Of a stretch of 64,000 nucleotides of DNA, positions 1 to 8,690 are shown piece by piece; the first letter of the stretch is position 1, and each line of letters opens with the position of its first letter. A model generated the notes under the pieces. It was not told where the DNA came from and did no database searches. It saw only the letters and a list, made by a program, of their open reading frames with translations. Made by a program: the position numbers and the translations under genes. Origin of the DNA: Russula earlei (Eukaryota > Basidiomycota > Agaricomycetes > Russulales > Russulaceae); assembly GCA_025769875.1 (NCBI GenBank), contig JAGFNK010000250.1, positions 1 through 64,000 of the forward strand, in the 5' to 3' direction.

Positions 1-171
1 ATTCGGCGAGATACATCAAGTTCTTTCTACCGACCCTTTTCTTTTCGGAAATTTCCGGCGCGTCACGTTATCTGAAAACGACAATAATCTCGCTCAAAAT
101 TCCAATGCGCATTTCCCTTGTTTTGTCCATTTTCGGCCTCGCCATGTGCGTCGCTCCGTCATCCACACTTC

Positions 172-369
172 CTTCAACTCGTCCTAAGTGGGCCCACTCT
201 TCCGGTTCCGCTACATCTCTCAAGTTGACCTTTACATTGCAGAACCTCTAGGACGGGGTTCAGAAACAAGCCCAACGCCCTCGCCACGGACGTCGCTTCG
301 TCATCTTCAAGTCGTCCTATGTGTGCCCACTCTTCAAGTTCCGCTGCATCTCTCACGTTGACTTTTGCA
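172..369. repeat. pair of 65-bp direct repeats
   Basis: Copies at 172-236 and 305-369 match at about 56 of 65 positions, at an offset of 133 bp. Both lie in CpG-rich sequence just upstream of an open frame and could be an old local duplication of coding sequence. Confidence 0.75.
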
Positions 370-372
370 TGA

Positions 373-654
373 TCCGACACCCGAACGGTACTTCCGTTTG
401 ATCCTAGGTATAAACCCCCGCCACCGAACGAGCTGGATGAGCGGTGGAATGCGCGCCATGATGCACTGGAAAAGGTAAAGGCTAGGAGGAAGCCACCGAA
501 AAACGTGAAAACTCCAGGGCCGTCGCAACAGAAGGACGTTCCTAGGCCACAACAGCATGTTCCCCAGACGTCACAATCACGATCACACAATACCGGACAG
601 TCTGCAGAAGAGGACCCGGAGTTCCTTTTTTGGGTTAGTCTCACACCTGAATAG
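373..654 (+). CDS. possible 3' end of an unrecognised gene
   Basis: An open frame of 93 codons without an obvious start runs from just after a TGA at 370-372 to a TAG at 652-654. The peptide is hydrophilic: a Pro run, then a basic stretch (around LEKVKARRKPPKNVK), then a Gln/Ser-rich tail ending in LTPE. The sequence is GC- and CpG-rich, unlike the transposon sequence to its right, so it may be host coding sequence. I do not recognise a family. It could equally be the last exon of a gene starting outside the window, or chance; the opposite strand is also open for 178 codons. Confidence 0.3.
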   Translation, partial: SDTRTVLPFDPRYKPPPPNELDERWNARHDALEKVKARRKPPKNVKTPGPSQQKDVPRPQQHVPQTSQSRSHNTGQSAEEDPEFLFWVSLTPE

Positions 655-1366
655 ATAATATTATATATATAGCCAACTCTGTCATAACGCATGCTGTGAT
701 AACCTGTCACAGAACTGGCTGTTGGACTGGACTGGCAACTGGGCTAGCCTACCTGGATGAAACTTGTGTTTGACTCATTTATTGTGACTTTGTTGAGTTT
801 ACCACTGCCCTGGGACATTGTAATGTAATCACAGCCCATATGCATTGATGCATTGGCTCATGGTCCAGGCAACACTGGGCTCAAGTGCTTTGATGTGCTG
901 GATCATGCAGACTGGCTCAGCTCATATGCTGGGGTCTGCATTAGTTATAATGATAAGCTGATTGATGACAATCAGTAGCTACTAACAACTGATCCTTGTT
1001 GATACAAGTTGGTAGTTATGTTTACTTTACTTAGAGATGCATTTGCATATTTAAGAAGCTCACAATTAGCTAGATTGCTTTGTTTTGTTTTACACAAGCT
1101 GAAGTGAGTGTTTACTGTATCTCATCTTATCTGTTGCATCTAATCATGCATTGTAGATGTTACAAACCACTCCTTACCCCCCTTAGCACCTTCTCACCAT
1201 GATGTCATATGACAATTACCTCTACACTTGATGGAACAACCAAGTCATTATCCTCACTCCAAGGCCTTGTCCAGGCCACAAAGGTGCCTTTGAACATCCA
1301 GTTACCAACTCCGTTGCAAAGGGACATACCCCACAAACCCAACACAAACAGGAGTGTGTTAGGAGA
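655..1366. other. no gene recognised
   Basis: AT-rich, CpG-poor sequence. Only short open frames are present, among them 1209-1436, which runs into the LTR that follows. No terminal repeats or coding similarity recognised. Confidence 0.5.
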
Positions 1367-1751
1367 TGTTGAACCGGAACCCGAACAGATCAAAGAAGGC
1401 AAAGACCTTCATACAAGCTTCAAGATCCACTCATAGATGTTACGTGTTAGACAGAACTTTAGTATATGTGCTTATGGCAATAGGGTTACGCATACTATGC
1501 TATCTATCACAAGATGCAGCCTTATGCTGCGTCTAGAACATTTCCACATCACGCGTCACTGAGTGCGCGATATAGTGGACACCTTTACTCACCTCTTTTG
1601 GACTTAGGAACAGCCCTGGGTCATAGAGGTATAAATACCATACATGTAGACAAGTATACACATTGCTCTACACCCCAATATCACTTGAGCATTAGCACAA
1701 CCTCTAAGGTGGGTTGCTTGGCCTGTTAGCTGCGCTCTATGCTGTGCAACA
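1367..1751 (+). mobile_element. solo LTR, family G, copy 1
   Basis: The element begins TGTTGAACCGGAACC and ends GCTGTGCAACA (385 bp). It is flanked by GGAGA at 1362-1366 and 1752-1756. A TATAAATA box lies inside in this orientation. A second copy of the same length lies at 53777-54161 on the other strand, and similarity stops exactly at both ends. No internal retrotransposon sequence follows, so it is a solo LTR. Confidence 0.9.
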
Positions 1752-2701
1752 GGAGACAGCATCAGACAGCTACAGGCCACTTTATCCCACCAGGGCCACC
1801 ATACCTGCCACTGCACAGCAGCACCACTATCCAAGTCCCAGTCACAGGGAACACACAAGTCATGAGCACCCCAGTCACAGGGCATGCTCAGGTCATAGGA
1901 TCAAACACATCCATGGTCACAAGACTTCATTGTTTGGTCAACAGAGGTGTCTGTTTACAGGTAAATGGACTTAGGTTCAAACTCTGCTCTACATGTGAGT
2001 AGGAGATCATTTGCTGAATGCACTGGTAGGAGGACAGTAGACCTGCCATCAAGTATTTGTTGAGTACTCACTGCTGGGCCAATACTACAGCATGCAGGGG
2101 CAGTGGGTATAAGCAAGGTAGATGTGCCAGACATTGAGGATGATGAACCCAATAAGCAGAAGCTTGGTCCAAAGGATGAACCAAATGGGAACGGGGACAG
2201 GGACCTGGAGGAGTGAGGAAGAGGCCAGGGTTTACTTAGCCTTGCAGTTGCACCAGAGTACAAGTAAGGCTCCAACTGTTCCATCAATATAACCATCTTA
2301 TACAGTTAATACTGTATATGTTTACATTTATGTATAGGGTCAAGTCTCCAAGGTTGTGTACACAGTAGGTATACAGTATGTAGATGGTTAAACAGTTTTC
2401 ATATCATATGATGATCTACAAATGTAATAGCCTAAAGTTAATAGCTTAAATCTAATACTGAGCATACTCTTTTTTTCTTGATTTATGGCTTGAGCATCTC
2501 AGTGACCCATGTCTAACCAGCACAGCTGAGACAACCCTGACCCAAAAAACATCATACCCAATGACAAAAAGTGAAAGTGGAATGCAACTGATCATGCTCA
2601 GGGTCTTGACTCATATATTAAAATTGTTGAAGCTACAACAAAACCCTGCCAAGGTCAAGGTTAGTGTTGAATTCAGGCATTTGGCATAGATTCTTACTGT
2701 C
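1752..2701. other. probable relic transposon sequence, no intact gene
   Basis: A + strand stretch around 2110-2213 reads like coding sequence (an acidic SKVDVPDIEDDEPNKQK-type peptide ending in a stop) and could be an upstream exon of hAT-B. It is too short to assign. 2214-2701 is AT-rich and holds nothing recognisable. Confidence 0.35.
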
Positions 2702-3436
2702 TTGAATGCAGAACCATGTCCTAGTCTAAAAGTCAACATACCAAAAGATGCTTCCAAGCCTGATGGTGATGCTGTCAAGAATGGTGCCTTGCTATCTGCA
2801 AGTGAGCTCCATGCATGTGGTCATTTTGTCAATTCCCCATCAGACACTGCACCCATCCTTGGTGTCAAGACCAAGGATATTGATGATGAGCCAAAGGACA
2901 AATCATGCTGACCACCAAATGTAGCAATGCACTGGATTATGAGGCACCAGAATATATATACACTAGTGATGGGGAAGAGGTTACTAGTGAGACTGAGTTT
3001 GGCTGTGAACTGGTAGGTGGAGACAAAAAAATTTCAAGGACTGGTGATCTATTCTAATGCCTATTAGCAAGAGAAAAGGGAAGAGAAACAAAAGCACAAG
3101 GCTGATAACAAACCAAAAGGACAGCCACCAAAAAAGAAAGTTCCAGCAAACAAGACAGCACACAGTACACCACAGGAAGAGCTTGTTGAGATAATTTCTG
3201 GTGATGAGTCAGATGGGAGAAATGTGTTGAGGGGTGTGGAACCAAGAGAAGAGCAAAGATCTGCACACCAGGGTCCTGGAAACACAAGCATGCAACACTT
3301 TCATGATCCTATTGCTATAGTGGAGAGGTTGGGCTGAAAGCGTTGGGAGTTTCAGTGTCGCTTCTGTGTTTAGTATGTCAGAAAACCATATAGAGAGCAA
3401 ACAGGGATGCTTACCACCAGTCAAACAGTATGCACA
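2702..3436 (+). pseudogene. hAT-B transposase relic, N-terminal part with BED-type zinc finger
   Basis: 2702-2911 is an open 69-codon frame starting at ATG. 3064-3436 reads as a Lys/Glu-rich linker followed by KRWEFQCRFC, the first half of a BED-type C2HC finger. The second half (an H-x3-C motif in NLAGHVTECKG) lies beyond the insertion, near 12920, so the finger is split by the LTR-A at 3442-12845. In-frame stops (for example before KRWEF) show it is dead. BED fingers are the usual DNA-binding N-terminus of hAT transposases; the assignment rests on continuity with the clear hAT core at 19575-21300. Confidence 0.6.
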
Positions 3437-5627
3437 CCTTCTGTCATGAACCATTTCCTGGAGAGGGCCTTTGAAGGACCCTTCCTTATGAGAGGAAACC
3501 CAGCCTCTATGGTGTCACCCTGTTCACATGGACAAAAGGGGTGAGTAGAGGTGTCCACAATATCATGTGTGCATAAGGTGTGAAATGGGTAACCCCCAGG
3601 TAAATTTTCCTGAACCCCTACCCGTACCCGTGAACACTGTACCCTTACAGATAAAGGGTACGGTTTCACCGTACATTGCTCGGGTTCACCATTACTGGTA
3701 CGGGTTCTATAATAACCGTGGAATGTAAGAAAAAACTGTGGGTTTCATGTATGTATCACTAGCTAGTAAAATAAAAGAAGTACGTAGTATAACTAATCAA
3801 GCAAAATGTTCTTTCTCAACGACACTGCAGCCAACACATCATCAAACACAAAGAGACCGCAATGGGCCCAGGAACCAAAGCAGAGAAAAGCTCGAATTGA
3901 ACCTGATGAGAGATTATTGCACGTGAATGGGAGAAGGTGACAGCCTTGTGAAAAAACCCATTCAACAGCTGTTGAGGTGGCAGGGATACTGAGATAATCC
4001 AAAGCCATATGATGAAGGCTTGGATATATGAAACGGTTGTTGTACCACCACTTCAGTGGATCTTTGACGTTTTCGACAGGGAGGCTCAAGTAGGCCTGGA
4101 CCTCATTCCGGCAGAGTTGGGTAGTGACAGAGAGATTACCGAATGATGCGTATCCTTCATCATGTGCTTCTTTCATTTGGGCTGAGTCTTGGTCCAGGTC
4201 ATCAGTGGTAGGCTTCTCATACTTCGCATATTCATCATCAACAAGGTTCTCCGCCACCTCAATCCATTCACCTTCCCAATTCTGGTTGCAAAAATATTCG
4301 AGTTTCATGCCAGGGTGTAGAACCATAGCGATGCGGTATGCAATAGAGTCGTCGGTGAGGGAGTAGTAATGGTTCATTTTCTTGCATGCAAGCTTCATGG
4401 CTTCAACGAGAGCAGCTGGGAACTCTTTCCCTGTCTTTGGGTTGAGATGGCTGGTAAGCCAATCCATTGTGGGAATGACAGCAGCGACTCCTGTGGAGTC
4501 TTGTGAAAAGAAGATAGTCGTGTTCTTGAATTGCTTTGGGGAGATATTAGGAATTATTGCCATTTTCAGCGCACTTGGCGGAGCTTGAATTCCACCCAAA
4601 TTGGTGCAGAAACCCCCTCAAACATGTGGGATAAATATCTCCCTCAAAACAGCTTCAATTCATATGAAATTTATTGTCCCTAAATCGCCTGAATGAGGGC
4701 TAGGCAGCCCCATTGTTTTCATGAGATTTGAGTGAGAATTGGTGGAGCTGGACTCAAGCCACCTCCACATGTGTATTAGATGAATTACAACTCAAAATCA
4801 TGGTCTATATCTATTATTTTTCCCTCATGTTGTACCCATGGGCTGTCTTGAGGCAGCCCCATAGTGTTTTTGACTCAAGTGTTGTGGTGTGCAACATTAT
4901 TTCCAGTGCGATTGGAGTCGCGGCCAGCCACTCATCACCCCTCTTGCCTCTTGATTCTGACCATCCTTCTTGTTTTTCACAGACAGAGAGGAGTGGGTTG
5001 CAAAGAGGGGTCCTATTCTGAACTCTTTCCACTACAGAGTAGCTAGGGTGTTTTTATATACAGGAGTTGTCTCCATTGCAGGTGGTGGCAGCAGGCATGG
5101 ATGAGGAGCAAAGGTGTAGGTGGTGAGCGTGAGTTCGTAGATAGAGATGTAGGTGGTGAGGACTCGAGAAAGAGGATGCGTGGGGCGGCTTGCATGGGGG
5201 TGGGATCTGTCGTCTTGCAGCGGCGGTGGCGGGGTCGTCTCCACTGCAGGTGTTGGCAGCAGATGTGGGCGAGAGCATGTGAATGGATGGGGAGGCGAGG
5301 TGGGAGGCGGCGTGCGGTGTGCTGTTGGCATTGGCGACTGCTTCTCCTGCGGCGGCGGTGGAGTGGCAGTGGCTTCTGCTCCTGTTGTGGCATGTTGTGG
5401 CTAAGTTTGTGGCTGAGGCCTTCTTGGTCTTCTGGGGTGGTGCTGGTGGCGAGGGGTTGTGACGGTGTGGCGGTGCTGGTGTCGCGTGAAACTACTAAAG
5501 CGGTGGCTGAGACTGAGAAGGCTGAGGCTGAGGGCAGGGTGGAGATGGCGGTGGCTGGCGATGCTGGTGCTATGACAGACTGGGCTGAACTGATGAGTAC
5601 GGGTGAGGCTAAGATGGAGACTGATGC

Positions 5628-6590
5628 TGTCAAGACTCACTGTTGAACTATCCAGTTCAAGAGCGAGGGGTAAGCTCAGAGACGAGTCGATAGACGTCCA
5701 AGATGGCATGGGCAAGGAGTAGAGTCCAGAGTAGTAACAGATACCAGAGAGGTACTGTCACTGTGAGAGTTGAACAATCACGCAGAGAAGAGGCCAGGAT
5801 AGTCACAAGGGGACGGTCCTTAAAGGAGTATCCTAGGGATAGAGAGTGCCGTAAACAAATGGACAGTCTGAGGACTGTCTGCTACTTTATTGAGTGCTTA
5901 TATACTACAAGAGAACTGCTAAATAGGGAACAAGTCATAATCTTGTTATCAAGCACAATAGAGTGATGAGTAAGAAGTCGGAGTGTGCTTACTGAGCATG
6001 CTCAGTCATGCTCAGTAAGCTGCTGAGTAAGAAGGCTTCTCTTGATGAGTAAGAGCTTTCATTGTCCACATGTTCACTGCTTTAGTGCACGTGCGAGCAC
6101 CTGATTCATTTTCTGTTAGTTAGTTTAGGGCCGGTCATTTGAGGACTTGTAGTTTGGTTAGGGAATAGTGCTATCTTATAAGGCCCTTATATAGTTCTAT
6201 TAGGGTCCTTAGAGTCGACCCTAATACTTCTATTAAGGTCCTTAGTATTGCCTTTATAGTTCATTCTATAGTTATTAGAGTTGGTCTAATAACACATTGT
6301 AGGGCCTTTGATACTAGGTTAGTGCCTATTGTAGAGCTCCTAGAGTCGTTCCAAAGGGTCCTTAGGAAGGCCCTAATACTGTCCTTTGTTGCTAGAAGGG
6401 TTGCCTTTAAGTGGGGCTTGCTGTATGTCGATTGTGCCGAGAATCGCTCGCGCAACAATGCGTGCGCGATATTGTGGACACCTCTACTCACCCCTTTTGC
6501 TCATGTGAACAGGGTGACACCATAGAGGCTGGGTTTCCTCCTATAAGGAAGGGTCCTTCAAGGGCCCTCTCCGGAGAATGGTTCATGACA
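5628..6590 (-). mobile_element. solo LTR, family A, copy 2
   Basis: 963 bp, reading TGTCAAGACTCAC to GGTTCATGACA on the + strand, with TSD GATGC at 5623-5627 and 6591-6595. The paralogous copy at 47591-47595 holds the empty site with a single GATGC. The element interrupts the low-complexity part of the TIR-1 gene. Confidence 0.96.
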
Positions 6591-7196
6591 GATGCGAAGT
6601 CGGCGGCTGGCACGACTGAGGCTACTGTGGCGACGGACGAGGTGATGGACAAGACTGAGGGTGACAAGATGACTGAGGGCGCAGGAGTGGATGAGATGAA
6701 GGCGGGGGTGGCAGACGAGGCTGTGAGGGCTGAAGTGGCGGGCGGTGCTAAAACGTCGGTGGGCAAGGTTGAGATGGTGGTTGTGCATGGAGCTGAGACA
6801 GTGGCCATAGCAGGCGACACTGAGGGCACGGGAGCTGGTTGGGCAAAGATGGTGACAGTGGCGATAGGCAATGTCATGGCTGAGGCTACAGCGGCGGGGA
6901 CAGATGAGGTGGTGACGATGGCGAATGCGGGTGATGCTGGGACAGCGAGGGCGGGTGGAGCTGAGGCGATGATGGCTGGCGAGTTGAGGATGGCAGCGGT
7001 GAACGAGGTGACGGGAACGGTGGATGAGGTGGGAACTGCAGGGACGATGGGCAAGGCAGGCAGGACAGAGGCGATGGTGCACGATGTAGGGACGGAGGCT
7101 GGAGTGGGCATAGGCGCAGGGTATGTGTAGTCGTCTTCGTCTTCGTCTGCAGAGCAGAGTTGGTGTTCCTGCTGAATGTCACAGGGACGCTGAGAG

Positions 7197-8026
7197 TGTC
7201 AAGACACGTACTGCTGATCACTAAGGACTCAGGAGCAGGTGGGCAAGGGTCGGAACAGATGATACGCGGCGAAGGCGGCGTTGAACAAGAGGATGAGCCA
7301 AACGACGAGGAGGTACCAGATGGGGACTGGTAAGTGTTGCAAGAGACAGAGGCGAAGGCAGGAGGCCAGTGTAGCGAGGGGACTTTAAACAAGGCGGTCG
7401 TTGAAGAGTACCTTGGAAGTGAGGGGAATCTTTAGACTGAGCGGTCGCAGGGGAGTACCCAGGAAGATGAGAGTATCACAAATGGACAGTCTGACGACTG
7501 CCATGCTTCATTGGGGCTTATATACAGTGTACAGGGTCGATTACAAAGCACTGGGACTATTCTAGACTCTTTGGTACCATCCAATAGGACTACAGAGGCA
7601 TAAACTTGCTTGTGTCAATCTTTCAGGCTTACTGAGCGCATTACTGATCATTGTGGAGCGATGACATCATTATGATGTCACTGTGGAGCGCTTAGTGAGC
7701 CTATGAGGCCACTGTGGAGTCGCTCAGTCAGCCATGATGTCATTGGAGGCTTGATGACATCAGATGATTTATGCAACAGTTTCTAAGAGTTTGTGCCGCT
7801 GTTTCGGGTCCATGGTGGCTGAGTGGCCATGTGGCTGCCACGCGATGATTACCCGATTAGGAAACTGGTGCCTGGTCGTGTTATAGTGCCTTTGCAATAG
7901 CAATATCTTGTACCGCAGGAGGGATAGCCCAGAAAATGGAAGGGAGTCGGCAATGCAAAGTGAGAGAGGTTTTTCTTGAGTAAAATAGGACAATCTTCGG
8001 CCAGGACTTGGCCTTGGTTCGTAACA
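7197..8026 (-). mobile_element. solo LTR, family B, copy 1
   Basis: 830 bp, TGTCAAGACACG to GGTTCGTAACA on +, with TSD GAGAG at 7192-7196 and 8027-8031. The empty site is preserved at 48192-48196 in TIR-2. Sense is -, judged from the Gypsy-B element that carries this LTR at 56054-56880. Confidence 0.96.
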
Positions 8027-8395
8027 GAGAGAATATCTTGACTAGTGTGTCAAATACTTCTTGGAAATCGACAAAGTGCCTCTGCTGTTCGTTCGGGCAC
8101 CAGGGGCTGAGACATTGGGAGACCATCCAGCAGTCGTCCGGGTGGAGTCCGAGCCAGAATGACTCATCACAATCTTTGTAGCACAGGCAGCATGCATGGA
8201 CGAGGGGACCACAGATTGCCCTGAAACTCTGGTAGTATTTGTCTATGTCTTCCCGGTCACACATGCAGAGTCTTGACAAGGAGGCGATAAGGTCCTCCAG
8301 ATCCCACTTGAGCTTGAGGTATTCTAACTGAGTCGGCATGCTGAAGGAGTGCAGCGCATGGTGAAGACAGATGGCAGGTCGATGCAGGCAGTGTG

Positions 8396-8690
8396 TGTTG
8401 GATATACAATCTGTCATATAGATTAATCCACTTCACTGTACCCAAGGCTAGGTAGCTCAGTGGTTAGAGCACCTGGTATATATCCAGGAGGTCCTGGGTT
8501 CAATCCCCAGTCTGGCCATTTTCTTAATTGCACCAGGATATAGGGAATCATGTGAGCACATGTCAACCCCCTCCTCTGAGGTCCCCAGGTTGGGTCACAT
8601 AGTGTTGAACCCACAAGTCGGACCCAAGAGGGTGGCAATGACTAAGCACCTCCTCTGAGGTCCCTCTATCTGTGGTTGCATTTCACAACA
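8396..8690 (+). mobile_element. 295-bp LTR-like element (family E) containing a tRNA-like sequence
   Basis: It begins TGTTGGATATAC and ends TTTCACAACA, with TSD GTGTG at 8391-8395 and 8691-8695. The empty site is at 49444-49448 in TIR-2. The TG...CA ends and the 5-bp TSD indicate integrase-mediated insertion. A 73-nt tRNA-like cloverleaf lies at 8446-8518, followed by TTTT. The motif CCTCCTCTGAGGTCCC occurs twice downstream (near 8571 and 8650). It may be a solo LTR, a terminal-repeat element in miniature, or a tRNA-derived SINE inside an LTR. Confidence 0.8.
8446..8518 (+). tRNA. tRNA-like sequence, probably not a functional tRNA
   Basis: It folds by hand into a full cloverleaf: 7-bp acceptor stem with two G-T wobbles, D arm GCTC/GAGC with an 8-nt loop, 5-bp anticodon stem CCTGG/CCAGG, 5-nt variable loop, T arm CTGGG/CCCAG with loop TTCAATC, discriminator A. 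Box A (TAGCTCAGTGG) and box B (GGTTCAATCCC) fit Pol III consensus, and TTTT follows. The anticodon loop TATATAT has A instead of the invariant T at position 33 (apparent anticodon TAT), arguing against a working tRNA-Ile. It lies entirely inside the family E element, so it moved with it. Confidence 0.6.

Larger units (their letters stand above)
5043..8395 (-). pseudogene. gag-like plus Ala/Pro/Ser/Thr-rich protein of TIR-1, broken by two LTRs
   Basis: Read on the - strand, the frame starts right of 8340 with LEYLKLKWDLEDLIASL, continues through DREDIDKYYQSFRAICGPLV and DESFWLGLHPDD to EVFDTLVKIFSL, is cut by LTR-B at 8026-7197, resumes with an acidic stretch, and continues in frame into about 170 codons of low-complexity Ala/Pro/Ser/Thr sequence. 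LTR-A then cuts it at 6590-5628. The first ~110 residues resemble gag-like domains of fungal LTR elements (family recognition from memory, not searched). The tail looks mucin-like. Removing each LTR with one TSD copy restores the frame seen in copy 2 (46975-49447). The + strand is also open here; I take - as sense because the gag-like domain is on it. Function inside a TIR element is unknown. Confidence 0.55.

Noticed and set aside
1438..1751. Shorter LTR-G starting TGTTACGTGTTAG
   Set aside because: No TSD at those ends, and similarity between the two copies extends 71 bp further left. Starting at TGTTGAACC gives exact 5-bp TSDs in both copies.
4551..4556. AATT as the 4-bp TSD of the long-TIR element
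   Set aside because: AATT fits copy 1 only. Unfilled sites for copies 2 and 3 (CCATTAAG, GAATTAAAC) share just TA, so TA with ends TTGCC is preferred.
6411..7130. Long + strand open frames in the GC-rich part of TIR-1 and TIR-2 (also 47465-48130), Glu/Ala/Thr-rich
   Set aside because: They are the complement of the - strand frame that is continuous with the gag-like domain. The repeat-like composition keeps both strands open, and in TIR-1 the + frame begins inside the inserted LTR-A.
8446..8518. A functional tRNA-Ile(TAT) gene
   Set aside because: Position 33 is A, there are two wobbles in the acceptor stem, and the sequence lies wholly inside a mobile element.
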